Shown piece by piece: positions 26,385 to 34,803 of a stretch of DNA of 64,000 bases. The notes under the pieces were generated by a model. The model made no database searches. It had not been told where the DNA came from and saw only the letters and a program-made list of their open reading frames with translations. The DNA comes from Mesorhizobium opportunistum WSM2075 (GTDB lineage: Bacteria; Pseudomonadota; Alphaproteobacteria; Rhizobiales; Rhizobiaceae): positions 868,001 to 932,000 of the forward strand of contig NC_015675.1 of the NCBI RefSeq assembly GCF_000176035.2, read 5' to 3'. The position numbers and the translations under genes are program-made. The first letter of the stretch is position 1, and every line of letters starts with the position of its first letter.

Positions 26385-26915
26385 GGGTGAAAAAGGCTGC
26401 TTGAAAGAGGTTCCCTGATATAGGCCGAATGTCGTTGCGTGCAACCGGAAGTCAATGGCGCTGCTGACAGTTCTGGACAAAGACGCGCCGTCGCATCGGC
26501 CATGACCTGTGTTTTTCTGCACGTCGTTCTCCCAAACCGAGATCGTTTTGGGGCGGCATGCATTAGCAAGACAGTGCCGGCCCGGGCGAGCCAGCAGTGG
26601 ATGCGGCTGGACAGTGCCTGTTCGTGCGAAAGGAGCTTCCGGTCCAACACTCGCTGGCTGTTCTTGACGTAGAATTTGCCGTCAGCCGCCAGCTTGCCAA
26701 GCGCCGCCGATCGGCGTGTGCGCGAAGCCGTGATCAGTCTGAAGATGCGCAAGTTCGCGCACGCGCCTGGCGAGGTACCGGAAACGATGGCGTAGAGCCG
26801 CATGCGTCATATTGGCGGGGCGCTGCGGCGTTCCGCCTCGCGGCGGGACGCCGCTTTGACCGACCGGCGCGACGGGCCTATCCTTCGCGAATATTGGAAG
26901 CAGCCGGAGCCTGCC
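26385..26915. other. Gene-free stretch upstream of cydA
   Basis: About 530 bases. It holds a palindromic repeat (26518-26562). Open frames on both strands lack family features. No FNR/Anr dyad of the TTGAT-N4-ATCAA kind was found close to cydA. Confidence 0.5.
26518..26562. repeat. Rhizobial intergenic palindrome, family D copy 1
   Basis: TGCACGTCGTTCTCCCAAAC ... GTTTTGGGGCGGCATGCA: imperfect inverted repeat of about 45 bases with a short centre. A related copy lies at 42166-42212, before the papain-like gene. Palindromes of this type (GCATGTCGTTCTCCC... GGGCGACATGC) are frequent in Mesorhizobium intergenic DNA. Confidence 0.6.
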
Positions 26916-28277
26916 ATGGACCCGCTCATACTGTCGCGCATGCAGTTCGGCGCGAATATTTCGTTCCACATATTGTTTCCCGCGATCACCATTGCGCTTG
27001 GCTGGGTGCTGCTGTTCTTCAAGCTGCGCTACAACGCAACCAATGATTCCGCCTGGATGCGGGCCTATTTTACCTGGGTGAAGGTGTTCGCGCTGTCATT
27101 CGCCATGGGCGTGGTCTCGGGCGTCACCATGAGCTTCCAGTTCGGCACCAACTGGCCGGGCTACATGGAAACGGTCGGCAACATCGCCGGGCCGCTGCTG
27201 GCTTACGAGATCCTCACCGCCTTCTTCCTCGAGGCGGCCTTCCTCGGCATCATGCTGTTCGGCTTCCGCCGCGTGTCGAACCGCATCCACACGCTGGCGA
27301 CGGTGCTGGTGGCCGGCGGCACCACCGTCTCCGCCTTCTGGATCATCGCGCTCAATTCCTGGATGCAGACGCCGAGCGGCTTCGAGATGATCGACGGCAA
27401 GGCGCACGCCGTCGACTGGTGGGCGATTGTCTTCAATCCGTCGATGCCATACCGGCTGGTGCACATGCTGCTGGCGTCTGGCCTGACGGTGTCGTTCCTG
27501 ATCGCCGGCCTTTCGGCGCTGCGCTACCTCTATGGCGACCGTTCGGAATCGATGTGGAAGGCGCTGCGCACCGGCGTCTTCACCGCGGCGATCCTGATCC
27601 CGATCCAGATCCTTGCCGGCGACCAGCATGGGCTGAACACGCTGGAACACCAGCCGCAGAAGATCGCCGCGATGGAGGCCAACTGGAACACCGGGCCCAA
27701 CGTGCCGCTGGTCCTGTTCGCACTCCCCGACGAGGCGGCAAAGGAGAACAAATTCGAGATCACGATTCCGGATGGGGCGAGTCTGATCTTGCGGCACTCG
27801 ACCAGCGGCGTGGTGCCGGGGCTGAACGACTATCCCGGCAATCATCCACCGGTCTTTCCGATCTTCTGGAGCTTCCGCATCATGGTCGGCACCGGCATTT
27901 TGATGCTTGTCGTCTCCTGGTCGGCCGCCTTCTTCCTCAAGCGCCGTCACAGCCTGCCGAAACCGCTCGCCTTGCTGATGGTGCCGATGGCGCTGTCGGG
28001 CTGGCTGGCGACGCTGGCCGGCTGGTACACCACAGAGATCGGCCGCCAGCCCTGGCTGGTGACGGGCGTGCTGAAGACCGCCGATGCCGTCGGTCCGGTC
28101 GCCGGCAGCCATGTCGCGCTGACGCTCGCCATCTATCTCATTCTCTACGTGCTTTTGCTGATCGCCTATCTCGGCGTGCTGGTGCATCTGGCGCTGAAGG
28201 CGGCGAAGGACGGCGATAGATCGCCGCTGCCGGGCGTGCTCAACGCACCGATGTCGCAGCCGGCGGCGGGGGAGTGA
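26916..28277 (+). CDS. cydA: Cytochrome bd-type ubiquinol oxidase subunit I (CIO-like)
   Basis: 453 residues, about nine spans. Haem ligands are visible: His18 in ANISFH (b595 ligand), and acidic residues in YEILTAFFLEAAFLG that match the E. coli Glu99/Glu107 region. The Q-loop ends with GRQPWLV. The protein is clearly shorter than E. coli CydA because the Q-loop is short, as in cyanide-insensitive oxidases (CioA). It transfers electrons from quinol to oxygen at the inner membrane without pumping. cydB follows four bases after the stop. Confidence 0.9.
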   Translation: MDPLILSRMQFGANISFHILFPAITIALGWVLLFFKLRYNATNDSAWMRAYFTWVKVFALSFAMGVVSGVTMSFQFGTNWPGYMETVGNIAGPLLAYEILTAFFLEAAFLGIMLFGFRRVSNRIHTLATVLVAGGTTVSAFWIIALNSWMQTPSGFEMIDGKAHAVDWWAIVFNPSMPYRLVHMLLASGLTVSFLIAGLSALRYLYGDRSESMWKALRTGVFTAAILIPIQILAGDQHGLNTLEHQPQKIAAMEANWNTGPNVPLVLFALPDEAAKENKFEITIPDGASLILRHSTSGVVPGLNDYPGNHPPVFPIFWSFRIMVGTGILMLVVSWSAAFFLKRRHSLPKPLALLMVPMALSGWLATLAGWYTTEIGRQPWLVTGVLKTADAVGPVAGSHVALTLAIYLILYVLLLIAYLGVLVHLALKAAKDGDRSPLPGVLNAPMSQPAAGE

Positions 28278-28281
28278 GAAA

Positions 28282-29286
28282 ATGACCTATGACTGGCCAA
28301 CCCTGCTTCCCCTGATCTTCGCCGGCCTGATGGGCCTCGCCATCCTGATCTACGTCATCCTCGACGGTTTCGATCTCGGCATCGGCATCCTGTTCGCAGC
28401 CGCCGAGGATGCCGAGCAGGACACGATGATCGCCGCGATCGGTCCGTTCTGGGACGCCAACGAGACCTGGCTGGTGCTGGCCGTCGGCCTGCTGCTGGTC
28501 GCTTTCCCGATGGCGCATGGCGTCATCCTGACCGCGCTCTACATTCCGGTGTTCGTGCTTCTGGTCGGGCTGATCCTGCGCGGCGTCGCCTTTGATTTCC
28601 GCGCCAAGGTGCCGACCGAGCGCAAGCACCGCTGGAACCGGATTTTCTTCCTGGGATCCATCATCGCCTCCCTGGCGCAAGGCTATATGCTGGGCGTCTA
28701 TGTGCTCGGCCTCGATGTCGGCCTGGGCGGCATGGCGTTCGGCGTGCTGGTGGCGTTCTGCCTCGCCGCCGCCTACGCGGCGATGGGCGCGGCCTGGGTG
28801 ATCTACAAGACCGAAGGCGAGCTGCAGAAGAAGGCGGTGCGCTGGCTGCGCACCGCGCTGGTGCTGACCGCGCTCGGCATGGTGGCGGTGTCGCTGGCGA
28901 CGCCGTTTGCCAGCCCGCGCATCTTCGACAAATGGTTCGTCTGGCCGCAGATGCTGTATCTCTCGCCGCTGCCTATCCTGTCGGCGCTGCTGTTCCTGTG
29001 GCTGTGGCGGCAGACCTTCCATCTGCCGAAGCCCGACGACCGCCATGCGCTGACGCCGTTCCTGACCTTGGCCGCGATCTTCATGCTCGGCTTTGCCGGC
29101 CTTGCCTGGTCGTTCTATCCGTTCGTGGTGCCCGACAGACTGACCATCTGGCAGGCGGCCTCGGCGCCGGAAAGCCTGGCCATCATCCTGGCCGGCACCG
29201 TGGTCGTGCTGCCGATCATCATCTTCTATTCCTTCTATGCCTACCGTGTGTTCGGCGGCAAGGCGACGGACCTGACCTACGACTGA
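28282..29286 (+). CDS. cydB: Cytochrome bd-type ubiquinol oxidase subunit II
   Basis: 334 residues, eight or more spans. Opening GLMGLAILIYVILDGFDLGIG and the FWDANETWLVL motif are characteristic of CydB. Located four bases after cydA. No cydX-like mini-gene and no cydDC genes lie nearby, typical of CIO-type operons. Confidence 0.9.
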   Translation: MTYDWPTLLPLIFAGLMGLAILIYVILDGFDLGIGILFAAAEDAEQDTMIAAIGPFWDANETWLVLAVGLLLVAFPMAHGVILTALYIPVFVLLVGLILRGVAFDFRAKVPTERKHRWNRIFFLGSIIASLAQGYMLGVYVLGLDVGLGGMAFGVLVAFCLAAAYAAMGAAWVIYKTEGELQKKAVRWLRTALVLTALGMVAVSLATPFASPRIFDKWFVWPQMLYLSPLPILSALLFLWLWRQTFHLPKPDDRHALTPFLTLAAIFMLGFAGLAWSFYPFVVPDRLTIWQAASAPESLAIILAGTVVVLPIIIFYSFYAYRVFGGKATDLTYD

Positions 29287-29311
29287 CGCACCGGCGCCGG
29301 TTGCCGGAGTT

Positions 29312-31903
29312 TCAGATCAGTCCGGAATCGCGTGCCGCCGCCGTCGCCTCGCCACGGGAAATGGCGTCCAGTTTTCCCAGAACCGCCGAGACATGGTGAT
29401 CGACCGTCTTCGGCGAAATGGCGAGGTGCTCGGCAATCCGCTTGTTGGAGAGGCCGCGCTCGATCAGTTGCAGCACTTCCATCTGGCGCTGCGTCAGGCC
29501 GGCGCTGTTGGCGCGCGTGGTCTGGCGCGGACCGCGCGCGATGTTGTTGACGCCGTTGCGCCGCATGATCTCGCGCACCTTATGGGCCACCGCCCCGGCG
29601 CCGAGGCGCTCGAAAATCTCCAACGCCGACCGCTGCGCCGGCTCGTCGCCCTGCATAAGCGCGAGCCCCCGCTCGAAGGAAGCGCCCATTCCGGCCCACA
29701 GATCCGCCGCCCCCCGCCAGTCGCCGCCCAGCAGCATCCGGTAGGGTTCGGCCATGCCCGTGGTGTCGCCGGGGTCGCAATCCGGCACCAGTACCTGCCG
29801 CCAGCAGGCCAGTTCGGCGAACACGGCCCGCGTCGGCGACAGGCTCTCGGCCGCGTCGATCAGGTCCAGCGCCTCATCCGTGTCGGCTTGCCCGAGCCAT
29901 GCCCGCTCGGCCATCAGCAGCGCATAGGGCGCCAGCCTTTGCAGTTCCCCGCCCCTTTCCAGGAAGCGCATCATCTCCTCGAAAAGCGGCCCGGTGCCGG
30001 GGTCGCCACGCCGGACCCGCAACCTGGCCAGCGCCACCACGGCGGGATAGCGCACAAGAGCCGTCGCCTGGTCATTGGCAAGCAGGTCGAGTGCCTCGGC
30101 CTCCGCCAAATCCCATTGTCCCTGACGCAGCCGCAGCTGGGCCAGCACGCCGCGCATGTAATCGCGCCAGGTGACGAGGTCGTTTTCGACGCAGTAGTTG
30201 ATGCCGCGCTCGAGCAGGGATCGCGCCTCGCTATAGCCGAGCTGGTTCATCTCGACACAGGCGCTGTTGGTGAAGGCGCGCGCCGCGTGCTCCTGAAAAT
30301 TCTGCTCGATGGCGATTTCGAGGCTTTGGGCGAGGCGCTGGCGGCCGCTGGCCAGATCCAGCCATTGCTCGGCGGAGCCGACATTGTTGAGGGCGTGGCA
30401 GAAGATGTCGGGCCGGTCCAGCAGCCCGGCCAGCTTGATCGCCTTGTCTCCCAGCGACAATGCCTCGTCGAGCCTTTCGGACAGCATCGCCAACTGCGAG
30501 AGATTGGAATAGGCCATCGCCAGTTCCGGGCCGGCGGGCGCGGTTTCCAGCAACGCGACGGCCTGGGCGCCTAGCAGATCCGCGGTCTTCCGATCCCCGA
30601 GCAGATAGGCGAAGCGCGACAGGCATCTGAGGCTGTTGCCTTCCTTCAGCACGTTGCCCAGGTCCCGCTGCAGCTTGCGCGCGTGTTCCTGCGCCGCGAT
30701 GGCGTCGTCGATGCGGCCGATCAGGTGGCATTCGAAGGCATATTGCTCGTAGAGCGCGGCACGCTCTTCGGCCGGCAGGCCGTCGGCCTGGCGCAAGGCG
30801 ACTTCATAGTAGCCGGCGGCATCGCGATGGGCGCCAACCCTCGACGCCTCGCGCGCGGCGAGCGGCGCCAGCTCCCGCACCACCTCGAAATTGCTGGCCT
30901 CGACCGCGTGATGCACCAGACGCGCGGTGGCGATGTCTCCCCGTTCGAGCAGCGCCGACAGAGCCCGCTGGTTGAACTGCCGCCTGTGGCTGGTCGTCAG
31001 CGTCATCTCGATGGCGCGGCGGGCGATCTCATGGCGGAAAGCATAGGCATCGCCCAGATCGTCCAGCAGCCCGTTCGACACGCATTCGGCAAGCTGGCCG
31101 GCGCTGGCGACGCCGCACAGGCCCTGCAGAGCCCACGCGTCGGCACGGCGCGGAAACACCGACACCGCGTCCAGCATCGAACGCGCGCCGGCGGACAGGC
31201 GCTCGGCGCGCGCCAGCACGGCGTCGCGAACACTGGCGGGCGGCATCGTCTCGTTGTCGGCGCACAAAAGTTCGGTGACGAAAAAGGCATTGCCGGCGGT
31301 GGCCCGGTAGATGGCCTCGCCATCGCGCCCGGCGCTTGCGGCCAGCGACCGCACCGCGGCCTCGCTCAGCAACGGCACCTCGATGCGGGTAATGCTACCC
31401 GCCGGAATTTCGCCCAGCGCCCGGCGTACGCGCATCTGGCCTTCGCTGCGGTCGGTGCGCGCCGTCAGGAGCAGCAGGATGTGGGTGTTGGCAATCCGCC
31501 GGCCGAGGAACCTGATGAAATCGAGGGTCGCGTCGTCGGCCCAGTGCAGGTCCTCGATCACCAGCAATGTCGGCCGGGCCTTGCTCTCGAACACTGCGAG
31601 GGCGTCGGAAAACAGGGGCAGTCTTTGGCCCTGCCGGGCATCGATCGCCTGCGGCAGCGGCCATTGCGCCTCGCGCGCCAGATCGTAGAGCGGGCCAAGC
31701 GGATCGGGGATCGACAGGTCCTCGCACGCGGAGCGCAGGATGCGCGCCCGCTCGCCGGCATCGGCGATGAAGGCCTCGACAAGCGCCGACTTGCCGGCGC
31801 CCGCCTCGCCCGACAAGGCCGCTACGTGGCCGTGGCCGCGCATGGCTTCCGCCAACAGGCCGTCCAGGTGCTCCAGCTGTGTCTGCCGTTCCAGAAGCAT
31901 CAT
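29312..31903 (-). CDS. Large LuxR-family (LAL/MalT-like) ATP-binding regulator
   Basis: 863 residues from the ATG at 31903; an open frame continues to 32005 but would cover likely operator sequence. Walker A GEAGAGKS at 32-39, Walker B TLLVIEDLHWADD, then a long TPR-like helical middle (about 330-780), and a C-terminal LuxR helix-turn-helix (SNKRIAEHLAISPKTVDHHV). LAL proteins are ATP-dependent, inducer-activated transcription activators. It is divergent from the DUF4242 gene, with two GGGGAAT boxes 22 bases apart in between. It is convergent with cydAB and probably does not control it. Confidence 0.85.
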   Translation of the reverse strand: MMLLERQTQLEHLDGLLAEAMRGHGHVAALSGEAGAGKSALVEAFIADAGERARILRSACEDLSIPDPLGPLYDLAREAQWPLPQAIDARQGQRLPLFSDALAVFESKARPTLLVIEDLHWADDATLDFIRFLGRRIANTHILLLLTARTDRSEGQMRVRRALGEIPAGSITRIEVPLLSEAAVRSLAASAGRDGEAIYRATAGNAFFVTELLCADNETMPPASVRDAVLARAERLSAGARSMLDAVSVFPRRADAWALQGLCGVASAGQLAECVSNGLLDDLGDAYAFRHEIARRAIEMTLTTSHRRQFNQRALSALLERGDIATARLVHHAVEASNFEVVRELAPLAAREASRVGAHRDAAGYYEVALRQADGLPAEERAALYEQYAFECHLIGRIDDAIAAQEHARKLQRDLGNVLKEGNSLRCLSRFAYLLGDRKTADLLGAQAVALLETAPAGPELAMAYSNLSQLAMLSERLDEALSLGDKAIKLAGLLDRPDIFCHALNNVGSAEQWLDLASGRQRLAQSLEIAIEQNFQEHAARAFTNSACVEMNQLGYSEARSLLERGINYCVENDLVTWRDYMRGVLAQLRLRQGQWDLAEAEALDLLANDQATALVRYPAVVALARLRVRRGDPGTGPLFEEMMRFLERGGELQRLAPYALLMAERAWLGQADTDEALDLIDAAESLSPTRAVFAELACWRQVLVPDCDPGDTTGMAEPYRMLLGGDWRGAADLWAGMGASFERGLALMQGDEPAQRSALEIFERLGAGAVAHKVREIMRRNGVNNIARGPRQTTRANSAGLTQRQMEVLQLIERGLSNKRIAEHLAISPKTVDHHVSAVLGKLDAISRGEATAAARDSGLI

Positions 31904-32007
31904 TATCCGCTCGATTGTGGCCTGACTTGCCGTCGTGTCGCGTTCAGCCACCACTATAGGTGGGTTCGGTATCCGCTGTGTGGCTCCGGACAACCAACGT
32001 TGCAAAC

Positions 32008-32045
32008 ATGGGGAATCGTCCCGGCAAATATGGGGAATGGTTCCG
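32008..32045. promoter_or_regulatory. Tandem GGGGA boxes between LAL regulator and DUF4242 gene
   Basis: Two direct repeats, CATGGGGAATCGTCCC (from 32007) and TATGGGGAATGGTTCC (from 32029), exactly 22 bases apart (two helix turns). Each has weak internal dyad symmetry. MalT, the prototype of LAL regulators, recognises GGGGA(T/G)GAGG, so these are good candidates for the binding sites of the adjacent LAL protein. Confidence 0.5.
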
Positions 32046-32125
32046 ATGCGCGGGTTTGGCGAGCGTGATCAAAGGCCCCAGCGCTCGAAACCGAGTGTCA
32101 AATCCATGAAAAAGGGAAACCCGAT

Positions 32126-32398
32126 ATGCCTCGCTATGTTGTTGAACGTACTTTTCCGGATGGTCTCAACGTGCCGATGAATGAAGCCGGCGCCGATGCG
32201 ATGGGCGGCGTCATCATGCGCAACGCCGAGAAGGGCGTCACCTGGGTGCAGTCCTTCGTTTCGGCCGACAAGAAGCAGAGTTTCTGCGTCTATGACGCGC
32301 CCTCCCCGGAGGCGATCCGCGCCACCGCCCAGAAGAACATGCTGCCGGTCGACAAGATCACGGAGGTGCGGGTTCTTGACCCTTACTTTTACCGTTGA
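32126..32398 (+). CDS. DUF4242 domain protein
   Basis: 90 residues starting MPRYVVERTFPDGLNVPM and with the GVTWVQSFVSADKKQSFCVYD and VDKITEVRVLDPYFY segments typical of DUF4242, a dimeric alpha/beta barrel family; some relatives bind nickel. Divergent from the LAL regulator and likely its target, since tandem boxes lie between them. Confidence 0.8.
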   Translation: MPRYVVERTFPDGLNVPMNEAGADAMGGVIMRNAEKGVTWVQSFVSADKKQSFCVYDAPSPEAIRATAQKNMLPVDKITEVRVLDPYFYR

Positions 32399-32441
32399 TG
32401 CCGACAATGAGCATCCAACTGCCCTTCGCGGTTATGGCGGC

Positions 32442-32666
32442 TTGCCTGACCACGCGTCCAGCGAGGTGGGGGCGGCCTCGAGGCCGGTCGGACGCGGCCC
32501 ATTACTGGGCCGCGTTCTCCGGCGGCTCGCCTCGTTGCTGTTGCCACCATTGCGCCCGCGCCGGCGCCGCTTGCCTCCGCAGGGCGACTATCTGAGACGC
32601 GACATCGGCCTGCCGGAGCTCGTGGAGCTGCCGCAATACTGGGACTTCACCCGGTTCGACCGCTGA
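32442..32666 (+). CDS. Possible DUF1127-like small basic protein (start uncertain)
   Basis: The frame ending at 32666 reads ... PLLGRVLRRLASLLLPPLRP then a C-terminal YLRRDIGLPELVELPQYWDF tail. The LRRDIGL block recalls DUF1127 proteins, which are small Arg-rich RNA- or phosphate-related regulators in rhizobia. I give a TTG start at 32442 (74 residues), but there is no good ribosome site; an ATG at 32407 in another frame opens with an equally plausible MSIQLPFAVMA, so a frameshift near 32440-32480 cannot be ruled out. Confidence 0.35.
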   Translation: MPDHASSEVGAASRPVGRGPLLGRVLRRLASLLLPPLRPRRRRLPPQGDYLRRDIGLPELVELPQYWDFTRFDR

Positions 32667-32739
32667 TCCAGCCAGATCCGATTTCGCAGCAGGAGCGGCA
32701 GGCCGCTCCTGTGCACCCTCAACAATGAATGGAGAGAAA

Positions 32740-33243
32740 ATGAACATCCATCTGTGGACCAAGCACCTCATCAACCTGTCGGTCCTGTCGATCGCGGCAA
32801 CGGCGGCGAGTGCCCATGACAGCGGCGGGCTCGATGCGAAGGTGCGGGCGGCCAACAGCCGCTTCGAGAGCGTCTTGACCGCCGTCGGCGAAGGCTACGC
32901 GCCGATCCCTTGCGCCAGCGGCATCACCGGCGGCGCCATGGGCATCCATTATGTCAACGCGGCCTACCTGAAGGACGATGCCGTCGATCTGGCAAAGCCC
33001 GAGGCCGTGATGTACGAGCCGATGGCCAACGGCAAGCTGCAGCTGGTGGCGGTGGAATACATCACCTCGAAAGGGCCGGCCTCGCTCGAAGGCCAGCTGT
33101 TCAACTTCAACAGCGCGCCCAACCGCTATGGCCTTGGACCGTTCTACGAGCTGCATGTCTGGGCGTGGAAGAAGAACCCGACCGGCACCTTCGCCGACAT
33201 GAACCCGAACGTGTCGTGCGACGCGGTGACGATGAGCGACTGA
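32740..33243 (+). CDS. Periplasmic protein of unknown function
   Basis: 167 residues. A signal peptide is visible (LINLSVLSIAATAASAHD). The mature part has two cysteines, in IPCASGITGG and NVSCDAVTMS, a disulfide candidate. The segment MGIHYVNAAYLKDDAVDLAKPEAVMYEPM and ELHVWAWKKNPTGTFADMNP is not one I can name but reads like a conserved small periplasmic family. Start 32740 follows GGAGAG; an ATG at 32725 lacks a site. Next to the exported MsrA group, on the opposite strand; a terminator separates them. Confidence 0.65.
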   Translation: MNIHLWTKHLINLSVLSIAATAASAHDSGGLDAKVRAANSRFESVLTAVGEGYAPIPCASGITGGAMGIHYVNAAYLKDDAVDLAKPEAVMYEPMANGKLQLVAVEYITSKGPASLEGQLFNFNSAPNRYGLGPFYELHVWAWKKNPTGTFADMNPNVSCDAVTMSD

Positions 33244-33414
33244 ACCGGAATGCCGGCATCGCGCCCGGCTCCATCACTTGTCTGACGCTTTTCCTGGAAT
33301 TGCTTCAGCCCTGGTGTGGGACGATCCCAAGCGTGCCCACGCCAGGCCAAGGACCGATCGGCGTCAGCCCATATACTGGGCTGGGGGCGGGTGGCCTACC
33401 GGTTGGTCCCGGGG

Positions 33415-33440
33415 GCGCGGGGAGTGTTAGCTCCCCGCGC
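33415..33440. terminator. Terminator between the periplasmic protein and msrA
   Basis: Perfect 10-bp stem GCGCGGGGAG / CTCCCCGCGC with a six-base loop, followed on the plus strand by AAACTTTTC. It could serve both convergent genes. Confidence 0.65.
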
Positions 33441-33477
33441 AAACTTTTCACCTGTTGCCTGCAAACCGCTGGATGCC

Positions 33478-34203
33478 TCAGTTGCTGGCGGCCTGCACCA
33501 GCACCGGCTTCTCGCTGTAAAGATTGGGAAACAGCGCCTTCAGGTTCGCCACCTTGGGCAGATCGTTGTAGACGATGTAGGGATAGGTCGGGTTCAGCGT
33601 CAGGAAGTCCTGGTGGTAGTTCTCGGCCGGGTAGAAGGTCTTGCCGGTCTCGATCGTGGTGACGATCGGCTTGGGATACAGCTTGGCCTGGTCGAGCTGG
33701 GCAATGTAGCTCTGCGCGATCTTCTTCTGCGCATCGTTTTCGGCGAAGATCGTCGAGCGGTACTGGGTGCCGGAATCCGGACCCTGGTAGTTGAGCTGCG
33801 TCGGGTTGTGGGCGACCGAGAAGTACACCTGCAGCAGCTGGCCATAGGTGACCTTCGACGGGTCGTAGGTGATCTCGACGGATTCGGCGTGGCCGGTGCG
33901 GCCGGAGCCGACCGTCTCGTAGACGGCGTCGTCCTTGGCGCCGCCGGTGTAGCCGGAAACGGCCATGCTGACGCCCTTGACGTGCTGGAACACGCCCTGC
34001 ACGCCCCAGAAGCAGCCGCCGGCGAAGATTGCCTTTTCGCTGCCGCCGGCGGCCTTCTCGTCCATTGCGGGCGGCGGGATCACCACGGCGTCCTCCGCCG
34101 AGACGGCCGGCGTCAGCCAGAAGGTGGCGCCCGCCGCGGCGAGCGCCAGCGCTGCCAGCGCGCCCCTGGCAAAGCCGATCGAACGGTTCCTGGTATTGAT
34201 CAT
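33478..34203 (-). CDS. msrA: Exported peptide-methionine (S)-S-oxide reductase MsrA, single cysteine
   Basis: 241 residues. A signal peptide or N-terminal anchor (about 10-36, ending TPAVSAED) sends it out of the cytosol. The MsrA core begins at about 55 with catalytic Cys64 in AGGCFWGVQG; further blocks are GYTGG, GHAESVEITYDP, NPTQLNYQGPDSGTQYRS and YHQDFL. No other cysteine exists in the protein, so it lacks the resolving cysteines of most MsrA proteins and must be reduced by an external thiol partner. Periplasmic location points to repair of oxidised methionines in exported proteins. Downstream of a Met-heptad peptide gene and a thioredoxin-like DUF1223 gene, same strand. Confidence 0.9.
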   Translation of the reverse strand: MINTRNRSIGFARGALAALALAAAGATFWLTPAVSAEDAVVIPPPAMDEKAAGGSEKAIFAGGCFWGVQGVFQHVKGVSMAVSGYTGGAKDDAVYETVGSGRTGHAESVEITYDPSKVTYGQLLQVYFSVAHNPTQLNYQGPDSGTQYRSTIFAENDAQKKIAQSYIAQLDQAKLYPKPIVTTIETGKTFYPAENYHQDFLTLNPTYPYIVYNDLPKVANLKALFPNLYSEKPVLVQAASN

Positions 34204-34393
34204 GGTTGCACTCCTTTTGGCTTGCATTGGGACCAGTCTATTGGATCAGATACGACGGCGCGATCCGTGAGTTGCGGAATGGGCTCACATTCATGTGCGC
34301 CATGCACTTGCCGGACATGCACTTTACGAGAACTCCAGGGACTGTCCCCGGCTGGACAGGGAGCCCGCCAGGGACAGCGGCCACGGCCAATGT

Positions 34394-34696
34394 TCAGTTG
34401 GCCGGAGCCATGGCATCCGCCGCCGGCTTCATCGCGTCGGCAGCGGGTTTCATGGCGTCCGCCGCAGGCTTCATCGCATCCGCTGCCGGCTTCATGGCGT
34501 TGGTGGCCATCGGATCGGCCGGCTTCATCGCATCGGTTGCCGGCTTCATGGCGTCGGCCGCGGGCTTCATCGCATTGGCGGCCGGCTTCATCGCGTTGGT
34601 GGCGTCGTCGGCGCGGGCGATGCCGCCGGCCAGCAGCGCCGTCGAGCACAAAGCGAGAGCGAGCGCCGGCAGCGTCAAGCGGGAAAGAACGGTCAT
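34394..34696 (-). CDS. Secreted methionine-containing heptad-repeat peptide
   Basis: 100 residues with a GGAGACC ribosome site. Signal peptide ends LLAGGIARADD (about 29). The mature part is nine or so near-perfect heptads AMKPAAD / AMKPAAN / AMKPATD, giving ten methionines in about 70 residues, plus alanine, lysine and proline only. There is no folded domain. Periplasmic Met-rich peptides beside Msr enzymes are known from a hypochlorite-scavenging system (MrpX with MsrP in Azospira), in which the methionines are sacrificed and re-reduced. Sequence differs, so the parallel is functional inference. It is 190 bases before msrA and 107 after the DUF1223 gene. Confidence 0.65.
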   Translation of the reverse strand: MTVLSRLTLPALALALCSTALLAGGIARADDATNAMKPAANAMKPAADAMKPATDAMKPADPMATNAMKPAADAMKPAADAMKPAADAMKPAADAMAPAN

Positions 34697-34803
34697 GGTG
34701 GTCTCCTTGGGTGGGCTCGCGCTTTGGCGGCCGGGGTCTTGCGGCGCCGCTCGTGCGGCGTTGCGCAAATTCTGCGGGAGCGGGATCTTCGCTCCGGTGA
34801 ACT

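Noticed and set aside
26682..26969. Small minus-strand frame upstream of cydA
   Set aside because: Overlaps the cydA start; Arg/His-rich translation without motif.
34394..34610. 21-base tandem repeats that could be read as a minisatellite
   Set aside because: They encode the AMKPAAD heptads in frame, so they are explained as coding repeats. They may of course expand or contract by slippage.
33316..34800. 494-codon open frame opposite msrA and the Met peptide
   Set aside because: Antisense shadow; the stretch opposite the heptad repeats simply mirrors their periodicity.
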